A DNA stretch of 8,018 nt from Methylovirgula sp. (GCA_025356505.1 JANXSV010000078.1:1-8018), one strand, 5' to 3'. Numbered from the stretch's first letter, positions 1 through 6,794 are shown. Made by a program: numbers and translations. Notes: a model not told the origin generated them from the sequence alone.

Positions 1-27
1 AACTAACAGAAATAGCCCAACAGGCAA

Positions 28-139
28 AGCAGCCCGTTCGCCGTCCAGAGGACACCCCTGAGTGCGCCCACCTCGTCAGGCTCATAACCTGAAGGGTCGA
101 GACATGTCTCGACGGTTCAAATCACGCACACCGCAACCA
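28..139 (+). pseudogene. rearranged initiator tRNA-Met(CAT)-like remnant
   Basis: Several blocks match the alphaproteobacterial initiator tRNA in the right order: AGCAGCCCG (28-36, D-arm region), CTCGTCAGG plus loop CTCATAA plus CCTGAAGG (72-95, a perfect 5-bp anticodon stem 76-80/88-92 with anticodon CAT at 83-85), GGTTCAAATC (114-123, T-loop) and CCGCAACCA (131-139, acceptor 3' end with CCA). The intervening parts do not match. About 35 extra bases sit between the D-arm block and the anticodon arm, an 18-bp palindrome (96-113) occupies the variable-loop position, the T stem no longer pairs (GACGG against CACGC), and no 5' acceptor strand complementary to CACCGCA is visible. It therefore cannot fold as a normal tRNA. 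Alternative folding exists: GTGCG (62-66) can pair with CGCAC (125-129), enclosing the anticodon arm and the palindrome. I call it a decayed or chimeric tRNA gene; a tRNA-like non-coding RNA is the alternative. Confidence 0.6.
96..113. repeat. perfect 18-bp palindrome inside the tRNA-like element
   Basis: GTCGAGACATGTCTCGAC is identical to its reverse complement. In RNA it would form a 7-bp hairpin with a CATG loop, placed exactly where the variable arm of the tRNA-like element would be. It replaces the normal short variable loop of initiator tRNA. It could be a protein-binding site, a recombination scar, or an extended variable arm; the sequence does not decide. Confidence 0.75.
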
Positions 140-170
140 AACTTCAAGGTAATAGCAAGTCGCCAATGCC

Positions 171-194
171 AGCCGCCCGAAATGGGCGGTTTTA
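171..194 (+). terminator. intrinsic terminator after the tRNA-like element
   Basis: Stem CCGCCC (173-178), loop GAAAT, stem GGGCGG (184-189), then TTTT (190-193). A flanking A/T pair (171/191) and a G-T pair (172/190) can extend the stem. It lies about 30 bases after the CCA of the tRNA-like remnant, where a tRNA gene terminator would be expected, so the locus probably was, or still is, a transcription unit on the plus strand. Confidence 0.8.
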
Positions 195-501
195 TGCGTT
201 AAAAGACAGCCTTTGTTCGTCTTGTACCGATGAGAGCGGGTGGCGTTCAGTACCATGTTTTAAGATGCCTATTGCCCACAATTAAATAGGTCACCACGAC
301 TTGATAAATCTGCTTTCACTCGGAATTTGCGCAAACCTGACCCAACGGACATTTTGCGTCCTGTAATTGGCCTGTCAAAAGTTCGAACGACGACATCTTT
401 GATGAATCCATTGTTTGAACCCTGCATTGTTCCAGCCCTAATTGTCCTGGGCACCAGAGACCTCGAATTCCGCGCTCGAGTGTCTTCCAGCGTCCCACGC
501 A

Positions 502-524
502 ATGCAAATTGTTTCAACATGCAT
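502..524. promoter_or_regulatory. interrupted dyad, possible operator
   Basis: Arms ATGCA (502-506) and TGCAT (520-524) flank inner arms TTG (509-511) and CAA (515-517) around a TTT centre, giving 16 symmetric positions out of 23. It contains the TGCAA half-motif that recurs in the control region upstream of the binding-protein gene. It lies about 155 bases before the regulator start, so a role in autoregulation is possible but unproven. Confidence 0.25.
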
Positions 525-627
525 ACGTTAAAGTTGGCCTCTCGGCAAACTTGCCTCATACTCGCTCGTGTGGCAGCTTGGAGACCCAGCGAAATCCGGT
601 CCGATAACTTTTCAGGGTCGGCTTGGT

Positions 628-646
628 GGTTTCATAAAACCGGTTT
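628..646. promoter_or_regulatory. GGTTT / AAACCGGTTT overlapping dyads before the regulator gene
   Basis: GGTTT (628-632), loop CATA, AAACC (637-641) forms one inverted repeat. The second arm is also the first half of the perfect 10-bp palindrome AAACCGGTTT (637-646), so one central arm can pair either way. The cluster ends 33 bases before the regulator ATG, a plausible place for an autoregulatory operator or a leader hairpin. The same motif is not seen before the transporter genes. Confidence 0.3.
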
Positions 647-679
647 GCCGGAATGATTTAATCGAGTTTCTGAAGACAA

Positions 680-1633
680 ATGGCAAAATCCCCGGAATCA
701 GAAACTACACGCCTTGATGACGCTGCGCGAGCCGGCTGGCTTTATTATGTGGCGGATAACAGTCAGGATGAAATCGCACGTAAGCTGGGGGTTTCGCGCC
801 AAGTGGCGCAGCGTTTGGTTTCGCTCGCAGTGAGCGAAAGGCTGGTACGGGTTTGGCTGGATCATCCGATTGCGGCATGTATGGAGTTGGCGGCCCGGCT
901 GACCGAGGCGTTTGGACTGCTCTATTGTGAAGTGGTTCCTTCAGACCCAAACTCGACCTCGCAGGTTCTTGGCACGGCCGAGGCGGCAGGACGCTATCTT
1001 GAGCGGGTGTTACGCGCTCAAGAGCCGATGATATTGGCTCTTGGCACGGGCCGATCCATCCGCGCGGCTGTGAACCAGCTGCCGACGATGGATTGTCCCC
1101 AACATAAGGTTATTTCGCTGATTGGGAATGTCGCGCCTGACGGCTCGGCCAGCTTTTATGACGTGATCACCAAGATAGCGGACAAAACCAATGCGCCGCA
1201 TTATCCTATGTCGGTTCCTGTTTTTGCCGCGACCCAAGACGAGCGGCAAATGATATTGCAACTGAAGCCGGTTCAGCAGGTCTATGCGCTTGCGGCTAAG
1301 GCCGACATTTGTATGATTGGCGTCGGCACTATTGGCGAAGATGCTGCACTGTTTGTGGACGGCTTCGTCGAAATCAGCGAGGTGCGCGCCCTCATTAAAG
1401 CGGGAGCCGTTGGAGAAATAACCGGACGGGCTTTTGATGCAAATGGCAATTTTATCAGAGGTTTGATTAGCGATCGCGTGGTGAGCGCGCCGATGCCTGC
1501 TGATAGCCAAACCCCGGTCATCGGGGTGGCTATGGGCAGCGCAAAATTCAGGGCTATCCGTGGTGCACTGCTCGGCAAATTGGTCAACGGATTGATCACG
1601 GACGAGGCAACAGCGGCTGCGCTCCTCGCCTGA
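680..1633 (+). CDS. SorC/DeoR-type sugar-binding transcriptional regulator
   Basis: This 317-residue protein is a predicted cytoplasmic DNA-binding regulator that responds to a sugar or sugar phosphate. An N-terminal helix-turn-helix is visible at about residues 28-50 (SQDEIARKLGVSRQVAQRLV). The rest matches the SorC-family effector domain, related to the NagB/RpiA phosphosugar-binding fold, with LGTGRS at 121-126, IGVGTIGEDAALF starting at 213 and a C-terminal stretch VIGVAMGSAKFRAIRGALLG. Length is normal for the family (about 310-330). The ATG at 680 has only a weak upstream purine stretch (GAAG, 672-675), but the protein starts with the expected short lead to the HTH. The gene is co-oriented with the transporter operon and 180 bases upstream, the usual place for the local regulator of polyol loci. 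Whether it represses or activates is not visible. The inducer is inferred to be an intermediate of the pathway encoded downstream. Confidence 0.9.
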   Translation: MAKSPESETTRLDDAARAGWLYYVADNSQDEIARKLGVSRQVAQRLVSLAVSERLVRVWLDHPIAACMELAARLTEAFGLLYCEVVPSDPNSTSQVLGTAEAAGRYLERVLRAQEPMILALGTGRSIRAAVNQLPTMDCPQHKVISLIGNVAPDGSASFYDVITKIADKTNAPHYPMSVPVFAATQDERQMILQLKPVQQVYALAAKADICMIGVGTIGEDAALFVDGFVEISEVRALIKAGAVGEITGRAFDANGNFIRGLISDRVVSAPMPADSQTPVIGVAMGSAKFRAIRGALLGKLVNGLITDEATAAALLA

Positions 1634-1661
1634 ATTATCTTTTTAACGCACTGAATTTACT

Positions 1662-1687
1662 TCGCAATTGCAATATTTATGTTGCGA
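1662..1687. promoter_or_regulatory. inverted repeat TCGCAA-N14-TTGCGA, possible distal operator
   Basis: Perfect 6-bp arms TCGCAA (1662-1667) and TTGCGA (1682-1687) lie 29-54 bases after the regulator stop. Inside is TGCAATATTT, nearly the same as TGCAAGTATTT in the promoter-proximal repeat at 1758-1779. The shared core suggests two sites for one regulator, possibly looping between them. This is inference only. Confidence 0.3.
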
Positions 1688-1739
1688 TGCAGCGTAGGTA
1701 TGCCAGCGCAATTTGTAGGAATTTATTTACGCCTTCGCA

Positions 1740-1768
1740 TTGACAGCCTTCAAGAGCAGTGCAAGTAT
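1740..1768 (+). promoter_or_regulatory. candidate sigma-70-type promoter for the transporter operon
   Basis: A perfect -35 hexamer TTGACA (1740-1745) is followed at 17-base spacing by AAGTAT (1763-1768), which keeps A2, A5 and T6 of the -10 consensus. Transcription would start near 1775, leaving a leader of about 40 bases before the binding-protein ATG. The -10 is weak, which fits a regulated promoter. Confidence 0.45.
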
Positions 1769-1779
1769 TTGCTTGCACT
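1758..1779. promoter_or_regulatory. operator-like inverted repeat over the -10 box
   Basis: Perfect 8-bp arms AGTGCAAG (1758-1765) and CTTGCACT (1772-1779) are separated by TATTTG. The repeat covers the presumed -10 and start site, so a bound regulator would block polymerase. A second shorter dyad, GGGCA-AA-TGCCC (1782-1793), follows 2 bases later. The most likely binder is the SorC-type regulator encoded just upstream, but no binding evidence is available. Confidence 0.5.
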
Positions 1780-1781
1780 AA

Positions 1782-1793
1782 GGGCAAATGCCC
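1782..1793. promoter_or_regulatory. GGGCA-AA-TGCCC dyad in the operon leader
   Basis: Perfect 5-bp arms around AA, ten bases upstream of the Shine-Dalgarno sequence of the binding-protein gene. It may be an auxiliary operator or a small RNA hairpin in the leader; its loop is too short for a stable full-length RNA hairpin. Confidence 0.3.
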
Positions 1794-1802
1794 AATTCGC
1801 AC

Positions 1803-1809
1803 GGGAGAG
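1803..1809 (+). promoter_or_regulatory. Shine-Dalgarno that fixes the binding-protein start
   Basis: GGGAGAG lies 4 bases before the ATG at 1814. The frame stays open up to 1679, but this site and the signal peptide beginning at 1814 show that the upstream 45 codons are leader DNA, not protein. Confidence 0.7.
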
Positions 1810-1813
1810 AAAC

Positions 1814-3118
1814 ATGAAGAGGACATTGGCGTTTTTGGCCGGTACAACCGCGCTCGCTTTGCTGAGCACGACCGCCTACGCAGAAACCAAATTAACGATC
1901 GGCACCGTTAATAACGGCGACATGATCCGCATGCAGAAATTGACAGACGATTTCACCAAGAGCAATCCCGATATTAAATTGGAATGGGTCACTCTTGAAG
2001 AAAACGTCCTGCGCCAGAAGGTAACCACTGATATTGCCACAAAGGGCGGGCAGTTCGACGTTCTCACTATCGGAACTTACGAAGTACCGATTTGGGGTAA
2101 GAAGGGCTGGCTCGTGCCTCTTACCAAGATTGATGATGCTGCTGATCTGCTGCCTGCAATTTCGGGTGGTCTGACCGTTGACGGCAAACTTTATGCCGCG
2201 CCGTTCTACGGCGAAAGCTCCATGGTCATGTATCGTAAGGACCTGATGGACAAGGCCGGGCTGAAAATGCCTGACGCGCCAACATGGAAGTTCATCGCAG
2301 AAGCCGCCGCCAAGATGACCGACAAAGCAACCGACACTTATGGTGTTTGTTTGCGTGGTAAAGCGGGCTGGGGCGAAAATGTCGCATTCATCACCGCCAC
2401 TGCGAACTCATTTGGCGCGCGTTGGTTTGACGAAAAGTGGCATCCTCAGTTTGACTCGCCAGAGTGGAAAGCCGCCTTGGATTTCTATGTAAAGCTGCTC
2501 AAGGATTCGGGCCCTCCGGGCGCTGCAGGTAACGGCTTCAACGAGAATTTGGCTCTGTTCAATGCCGGCAAATGCGGCATGTGGATTGATGCCACGGTTG
2601 CGGCTTCATTCGTAACAAATCCAAAAGACTCGAAGGTTGCTGACAAGGTCGGATTTGCACTTGCACCGGACAATGGTCTTGGCAAGCGCGGTAACTGGCT
2701 GTGGGCTTGGTCTTTGGCCATTCCAGCAGGTTCGCAAAAGGCTGAAGCGGCAGAGAAGTTTGTGTCATGGGCCACCAGCAAGCATTACACCGAACTGGTC
2801 GCTTCAAAGGAAGGTTGGGCAAACGTTCCGCCAGGCACACGCTCATCGCTCTATGCCAACGCTGAATATGCCAAGGTGCCATTTGCCAAAATGACGTTAG
2901 ACTCGATCAATGCGGCAGATCCGGTGCACCCAACTGTGAAGCCGGTGCCGTATACAGGCGTTCAGTTTGTTGCAATTCCTGAATTTCAGGGACTTGGAAC
3001 AACCGTCGGGCAAACATTCTCGGCAGCATTGGCGGGCAAAATGACCGTTGATGAGGCTTTGAAAAGCGCTCAGGATACTGTCACCGCGGAAATGACCAAA
3101 GCGGGCTACATCAAGTAG
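1814..3118 (+). CDS. smoE: polyol ABC transporter periplasmic binding protein (SmoE-like)
   Basis: This 434-residue extracellular solute-binding protein (family 1 type) is predicted to deliver a sugar alcohol to the importer encoded downstream. The start at 1814 gives a classic Sec signal peptide: MKR, a hydrophobic core (residues 5-17) and a cleavage site after AYA (residue 23). The mature protein begins ETKLTIGTVNNGDM, as binding proteins of this family do. Typical landmarks follow: FDVLTIGTYEVPIWGKKGW near 77, YAAPFYGESSMVMYRKDL from 127, then YGVCLRGKAGWGE and GKCGMWIDATVAASF. The last two each carry a cysteine. Length is close to the roughly 435-440 residues of SmoE-type proteins. It is the first gene of the transport operon, behind a regulated-looking promoter, and is followed by stem-loops likely to favour its expression over the permeases. 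The solute could be sorbitol, mannitol, galactitol or another polyol; the exact ligand cannot be told from sequence. Confidence 0.88.
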   Translation: MKRTLAFLAGTTALALLSTTAYAETKLTIGTVNNGDMIRMQKLTDDFTKSNPDIKLEWVTLEENVLRQKVTTDIATKGGQFDVLTIGTYEVPIWGKKGWLVPLTKIDDAADLLPAISGGLTVDGKLYAAPFYGESSMVMYRKDLMDKAGLKMPDAPTWKFIAEAAAKMTDKATDTYGVCLRGKAGWGENVAFITATANSFGARWFDEKWHPQFDSPEWKAALDFYVKLLKDSGPPGAAGNGFNENLALFNAGKCGMWIDATVAASFVTNPKDSKVADKVGFALAPDNGLGKRGNWLWAWSLAIPAGSQKAEAAEKFVSWATSKHYTELVASKEGWANVPPGTRSSLYANAEYAKVPFAKMTLDSINAADPVHPTVKPVPYTGVQFVAIPEFQGLGTTVGQTFSAALAGKMTVDEALKSAQDTVTAEMTKAGYIK

Positions 3119-3142
3119 CCGTCAGCCAACGTCGTCTCAAAT

Positions 3143-3186
3143 TGAGGCATGCTAAGGCGCGATATTACTGCGACGAGCATGCCTCA
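3143..3186 (+). other. stable hairpin between binding protein and permease genes
   Basis: Perfect 11-bp arms TGAGGCATGCT (3143-3153) and AGCATGCCTCA (3176-3186) enclose a 22-base loop in which CGC/GCG (3158-3160/3170-3172) can pair again. No T-run follows, so it is not a standard terminator. Stem-loops in this position, as in other binding-protein/permease gaps, usually protect the upstream mRNA from 3' decay and so raise binding-protein yield; that role is inferred here. Confidence 0.7.
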
Positions 3187-3192
3187 CGAGCC

Positions 3193-3220
3193 CCCCGGTA
3201 AACCTCCCAGATTATCGGGG
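3193..3220 (+). other. second hairpin in the same gap
   Basis: CCCCGGTAA (3193-3201) pairs with TTATCGGGG (3212-3220) over 9 bp with one G-T pair around a 10-base loop. It directly follows the first hairpin and again lacks a T-run. Together the two stems probably act as an mRNA stabiliser or partial read-through barrier that lowers permease expression relative to the binding protein. Confidence 0.6.
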
Positions 3221-3308
3221 AGCCCGTTCTTAACGATCGACCAAGCTTGCGCAGCAGCCCTATGGCCGCTTGCAATGCATTTATCCTCATTTAAGAGTGG
3301 ATGATTTC

Positions 3309-4184
3309 ATGGCCACATCAGAGACCCGCCTCGCTGGCCGCATTTTGGCGGCGCCGTCCATCCTCCTCTTGCTGATCTGGATGATCGTCCCCCTTGCATT
3401 GACAGTGTATTTCTCCCTGCTGCATTACAACCTGCTCGACGGCTATGCACAGTCCAGCTTCACGGGCGTCAATAATTTCTACTATTTTATAAAGGATCCG
3501 GCGTTTCTGACGTCGATCTGGAACACTTTCGTACTGGTCGGATCGGTTTTGGTCATTACGGTCCTTGGTGGCATTGGTATGGGGCTGCTTCTGGATCAGG
3601 ATATCTGGGGACAGGGGCCCGCGCGCATTATGGTCATCGCACCATTTTTCGTGATGGCAACCGTGAGCGCGCTCATCTGGAAAAACTTGTTTATGAACCC
3701 GATTTCCGGCCTGTTCGCCTGGGTTTCGACCAGCTTCGGGTTCACGCCGATCGATTGGTTCACCGATTATCCGATGGTGGCCATCATCATTATCGTGGCG
3801 TGGCAGTGGTTGCCCTTTGCCGCTCTGATTTTCATGACGGCATTGCAATCGCTGGACGGAGAACAGAAAGACGCTGCGCAGATGGATGGCGCGCCGCCTA
3901 TCTCATACTTTGCCTATATTGTTCTGCCGCATCTGGCGCGTCCGATCACTGTCGTTATTCTGATCGAGTCTATTTTTCTGCTCGGAATTTTTGCGGAGAT
4001 TTTTGTTACGACAGGCGGCGGTCCCGGCTTGGCGACAACAAATCTGCCCTTCCTCGTCTACCGCGAAGCCTTGCTGAAATATGATGTCGGCGGGGCAGCA
4101 GCGGGGGGTCTGATCGCCGTTGTCATCGCAAACATTGTCTCAATTTTTCTGACGCGTCTTGTCGGCAAGAACCTGGAGTCCTGA
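3309..4184 (+). CDS. smoF: polyol ABC transporter permease 1 (SmoF-like)
   Basis: This 291-residue inner-membrane protein of the MalF-type carbohydrate permease group would form one half of the import channel. Six hydrophobic segments are visible, the first at about 12-37 (AAPSILLLLIWMIVPLALTV) and the last near the C-terminus (GGLIAVVIANIVSIFLTRLV). The cytoplasmic EAA loop that docks on the ATPase starts at residue 185 (EQKDAAQMDGAPPISYF). I chose ATG 3309, with a GAGTGG stretch about 8 bases upstream and a typical MATSETRLAGRILAAPS start. The frame extends 13 codons upstream to a TTG at 3270, which has no good ribosome site. It lacks the long N-terminal extension of E. coli MalF, as is usual for the SmoF/UgpA type. 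The gene ends 2 bases before permease 2, so the two are translationally linked. Confidence 0.9.
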   Translation: MATSETRLAGRILAAPSILLLLIWMIVPLALTVYFSLLHYNLLDGYAQSSFTGVNNFYYFIKDPAFLTSIWNTFVLVGSVLVITVLGGIGMGLLLDQDIWGQGPARIMVIAPFFVMATVSALIWKNLFMNPISGLFAWVSTSFGFTPIDWFTDYPMVAIIIIVAWQWLPFAALIFMTALQSLDGEQKDAAQMDGAPPISYFAYIVLPHLARPITVVILIESIFLLGIFAEIFVTTGGGPGLATTNLPFLVYREALLKYDVGGAAAGGLIAVVIANIVSIFLTRLVGKNLES

Positions 4185-4186
4185 TC

Positions 4187-5017
4187 ATGGCACGCAGAGC
4201 GACTTTTTCTCGTCGGGTCACAATGACGGCCATCACCTGGGTTCTGGCATTTGCTATCTTCTTTCCGATTTTATGGATGATACAAACCAGTTTCAAGTCG
4301 GAGTTGGATGCCTTTGCGCTTCCGCCAAAGTTTTTCAATTTCCATTGGACGACTGAGAATTACTCCGTTGTGCAAGATCGCAGCGACTATTTTCGTTTTG
4401 CGCTGAATTCCATCATTTTGTCAGGTGGAGCCACTTTGCTTGGCCTTTTGGTTGGCATACCGGCAGCTTGGTCGATGGCATTTGCACCGACTAAAAACAC
4501 GAAACAGGTTCTGCTGTGGATGCTCTCCACCAAAATGATGCCGGCCACGGGGGTGCTCATACCCATTTACGTTTTATATCAGTGGCTCGGCTGGTTTGAT
4601 ACGCATATAGGTCTGATCATCATCCTGTTCCTTGGCAATTTGCCGATCATGATTTGGATGCTCTACACCTATTTCAAGGAAATTCCCGGCGAAATTCTGG
4701 AAGCCGCCCGTATGGATGGCGCCACCCGATGGAAAGAAATTGTTTATGTGCTGGCACCAATGGCCGTGCCGGGCATCGCGTCAACAGTGTTGCTCAATGT
4801 CATCCTGTCTTGGAACGAAGCGTTCTGGACGTTGAATCTCACAACAACGACCGCCGCACCTCTCACGGCCTTTATCGCCTCGTATTCGAGCCCCGAAGGT
4901 TTGTTCTGGGCTAAATTATCAGCCGCTTCGACTTTGGCTGTTGCGCCAATCCTCATTCTCGGCTGGTTCAGCCAAAAGCAACTTGTGCGCGGGCTTACCT
5001 TCGGCGCTGTAAAATAG
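4187..5017 (+). CDS. smoG: polyol ABC transporter permease 2 (SmoG-like)
   Basis: This 276-residue MalG-type inner-membrane permease is the partner of permease 1. Six hydrophobic segments can be traced, beginning at about residues 13-35 ([19 protein letters not shown]). The EAA loop starts at residue 169 ([20 protein letters not shown]). The protein ends with the family-typical tail [16 protein letters not shown], with the QLVRGLT element common to MalG-type subunits. Its ATG lies 2 bases after the permease 1 stop with GGAG (4175-4178) as ribosome site inside the preceding gene, so coupled translation and matched subunit amounts are expected. Length and motifs are complete; nothing odd is seen. 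It could serve any polyol or sugar of this transporter class. Confidence 0.92.
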   Translation: MARRATFSRRVTMTAITWVLAFAIFFPILWMIQTSFKSELDAFALPPKFFNFHWTTENYSVVQDRSDYFRFALNSIILSGGATLLGLLVGIPAAWSMAFAPTKNTKQVLLWMLSTKMMPATGVLIPIYVLYQWLGWFDTHIGLIIILFLGNLPIMIWMLYTYFKEIPGEILEAARMDGATRWKEIVYVLAPMAVPGIASTVLLNVILSWNEAFWTLNLTTTTAAPLTAFIASYSSPEGLFWAKLSAASTLAVAPILILGWFSQKQLVRGLTFGAVK

Positions 5018-5028
5018 GAAAACGTGTC

Positions 5029-6030
5029 ATGGGCAAGATTGTTCTGAAAGACATCCGCAAGACTTTTGGCGATGTTGTTGTAATTCCCGGCGTCAACTTA
5101 ACCATTGAGGATGGCCAGTTTGTTGTGTTCGTTGGTCCCTCAGGTTGCGGCAAATCAACATTACTCCGGTTGATTGCCGGACTGGAAGATCAAACCGGTG
5201 GTCACATCGCCATCGATGATATCGACGTCACTGACGCGCCGCCGGCAAAACGTGGCCTGTCGATGGTGTTCCAATCCTATGCTCTCTATCCACACATGTC
5301 TGTGCGTTCAAACATAGCTTTTGGCTTGAAAATGGCAGGCATGCCAAAGGATGAGATTGCCAAAAAGGTTGATCACGCGGCCAAGATGCTCAATTTGGGC
5401 GATTATATCGACAGGAGGCCGGGACAATTGTCCGGCGGGCAGCGTCAGCGTGTGGCTATAGGCCGGGCCATCGTACGTGAGCCTAAGGCGTTTCTTTTCG
5501 ATGAACCGCTGTCGAATCTTGATGCCGCTCTGCGCGTGCAAATGCGGCAGGAAATCACGAAACTGCATCAAGATCTGAAAACGACTATGATTTATGTGAC
5601 GCATGATCAGGTGGAAGCGCTGACCATGGCAGATAAAATTGTCGTGCTTAACCGCGGAAACATCGAGCAGGTCGGTTCCCCGCTCGAACTTTATGAGAGC
5701 CCGCGCAACTTGTTTGTCGCCAAATTCATCGGGTCGCCGACCATGAACACGTTCAGCGGCCCCGAGGCGCAGCGGCGCGGCGCTGCCACAATCGGCATAC
5801 GTCCCGAACATATGATCGTGTCGCGCACAGACGGAGATTGGAAGGGCACGGTAAGCATTGCGGAGCACCTTGGCAGTGACACGTTCCTCTATCTTGACGT
5901 GCCTGGTGTCGGCCCGATTACGGTGCGCGCCGACGGAGAAGCAGGCTTCCACGCCGGTGATACCGTGTATGTTTCGCCGGTGTCAGCGCGTATGCACCGC
6001 TTTGACGAAAGCGGTATGGCGTTCAAATGA
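5029..6030 (+). CDS. smoK: polyol ABC transporter ATP-binding protein (SmoK/MalK-like)
   Basis: This 333-residue ATPase powers the importer from the cytoplasmic side. All catalytic motifs are intact: Walker [10 protein letters not shown] (36-44), Q-loop Q82, signature LSGGQ (134-138), Walker B FLFDEP (155-160, with D158 and E159) and the switch histidine H192. The C-terminal third, after about residue 235, is the MalK-type regulatory OB/TOBE region (PTMNTFSG, then IGIRPEHM and a terminal [16 protein letters not shown]). The protein is shorter than MalK of E. coli (about 370) but matches the roughly 330-residue SmoK type. An AGGAAA stretch (5016-5021) precedes the ATG by about 7 bases, and the gap to permease 2 is 11 bases. 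Its stop codon overlaps the start of the next gene (ATGA at 6027-6030), tying transport to the first catabolic enzyme. Confidence 0.93.
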   Translation: MGKIVLKDIRKTFGDVVVIPGVNLTIEDGQFVVFVGPSGCGKSTLLRLIAGLEDQTGGHIAIDDIDVTDAPPAKRGLSMVFQSYALYPHMSVRSNIAFGLKMAGMPKDEIAKKVDHAAKMLNLGDYIDRRPGQLSGGQRQRVAIGRAIVREPKAFLFDEPLSNLDAALRVQMRQEITKLHQDLKTTMIYVTHDQVEALTMADKIVVLNRGNIEQVGSPLELYESPRNLFVAKFIGSPTMNTFSGPEAQRRGAATIGIRPEHMIVSRTDGDWKGTVSIAEHLGSDTFLYLDVPGVGPITVRADGEAGFHAGDTVYVSPVSARMHRFDESGMAFK

Positions 6031-6794
6031 AACAGCTACAGGACAAGGTCGCGGTAGTAACAGGCGGGGCTGGCGGCATCGGCAAAGCCATAGCAGCAGG
6101 ATATGTGCGCGAAGGGGCGAAGGTGGTTATCGCCGATATTTCGCTAGAACTCGCCAAGGCCACCGCGGCGGAAATTGGCGCTGAAGCGATGTCGCTCAAC
6201 GTCACCGATTTAGCGTCTATATCGGCACTGGTGAAAAATACCGTCGCCGCGTTCGGCTCCATTGATATTCTCGTCAACAATGCCGCAGTGTTTGACATGG
6301 GCCCGATTCTTGAGGTGAGCGAAAAGAGCTATGACTTCATATTCGGGGTCAACACCAAGGGATTGTTCTTCACTTTGCAGGCAGTAGCCAAGCAGATGGT
6401 GGCGCAAGGAAATGGCGGCAAGATCATCAATCTCGCATCTCAGGCCGGACGGCGAGGGGAGGCTTTGGTCTCGGTCTACTGTGCGTCCAAGGCTGCTGTG
6501 ATCAGCTTGACGCAATCAGCCGGGCTCGCGCTCATCAAGAATAAAATCAATGTTAACGGCATTGCGCCCGGCGTGGTTGATACGCCGATGTGGGCCGAAG
6601 TTGATGCCTTGTTTGCCAAATATGAAAATCGTCCGCTTGGAGAAAAGAAGCGGTTGGTGGGCGAAGCGGTGCCTTTCGGGCGCATGGGCCTGCCGGACGA
6701 TCACGTCGGCGCAGCAATTTTTCTCGCGTCAGCAAGCAGCGACTTTGTCGTGGCGCAAACGCTGAATGTCGATGGCGGAAACTGGATGAGTTAA
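6027..6794 (+). CDS. smoS: SmoS-type sorbitol/galactitol-type polyol dehydrogenase (SDR)
   Basis: This 255-residue classical short-chain dehydrogenase is predicted to oxidise a polyol to a ketose with NAD in the cytoplasm (for example D-sorbitol to D-fructose, as known for SmoS). The NAD-binding TGGAGGIG lies at 12-19. D37 at the end of the second beta strand favours NAD over NADP. The NNAA motif is at 84-87, and the catalytic set is N109, S138, Y151 and K155. The stretch [29 protein letters not shown] and the end NVDGGNWMS are hallmarks of the SmoS sorbitol dehydrogenase group, which I recognise from memory rather than by search. The start overlaps the ATPase stop by 4 bases, with no separate strong ribosome site, so translation is probably coupled. 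SmoS enzymes also act on galactitol and L-iditol, so the physiological substrate is not fixed. Confidence 0.88.
   Translation: MKQLQDKVAVVTGGAGGIGKAIAAGYVREGAKVVIADISLELAKATAAEIGAEAMSLNVTDLASISALVKNTVAAFGSIDILVNNAAVFDMGPILEVSEKSYDFIFGVNTKGLFFTLQAVAKQMVAQGNGGKIINLASQAGRRGEALVSVYCASKAAVISLTQSAGLALIKNKINVNGIAPGVVDTPMWAEVDALFAKYENRPLGEKKRLVGEAVPFGRMGLPDDHVGAAIFLASASSDFVVAQTLNVDGGNWMS

Larger units (their letters stand above)
195..679. other. 485-base region without a convincing gene
   Basis: Open frames here (for example plus 327-656 and minus 269-559) have no recognisable domain, lack a good ribosome-binding site and overlap one another in opposite directions, so I treat them as chance. The region holds small dyad motifs: TTTGCGCAAA (326-335), GTTCGAAC (381-388), an interrupted dyad at 502-524 and a GGTTT/AAACC cluster at 628-646. 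The promoter of the downstream regulator must lie in this region or further upstream. TTGGAG (578-583) followed after 19 bases by GATAAC (603-608) is a weak candidate only. Confidence 0.5.

Noticed and set aside
269..559. Minus-strand open frame of 96 codons in the gene-free region
   Set aside because: No recognisable domain, no good ribosome site, and it overlaps competing frames on both strands; composition looks like chance.
327..656. Plus-strand open frame of 109 codons before the regulator
   Set aside because: The start has no ribosome site and the translation shows no motif or domain; the frame overlaps the candidate regulatory dyads at 502-524 and 628-646.
1679..1813. 45-codon N-terminal extension of the binding protein
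   Set aside because: It would bury the signal peptide and run through the promoter and operator-like repeats; ATG 1814 has a good Shine-Dalgarno and begins a classic signal peptide.
3270..3308. TTG start adding 13 residues to permease 1
   Set aside because: No suitable ribosome site, and the added residues are not typical of the family; ATG 3309 gives a normal N-terminus.
3318..3848. Long minus-strand frame opposite permease 1
   Set aside because: It is antisense to a clear membrane-protein gene, and its His/Asp/Arg-rich product is what antisense reading of hydrophobic codons gives.
5308..5952. Minus-strand frame of 214 codons opposite the ATPase
   Set aside because: The opposite strand encodes an ATPase with all motifs intact; this frame has no domain of its own.
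6027..6030. Possible frameshift or fusion between the ATPase and the first SDR
   Set aside because: The ATGA overlap is an ordinary stop/start overlap; both proteins are full length and end or begin at family-typical positions.
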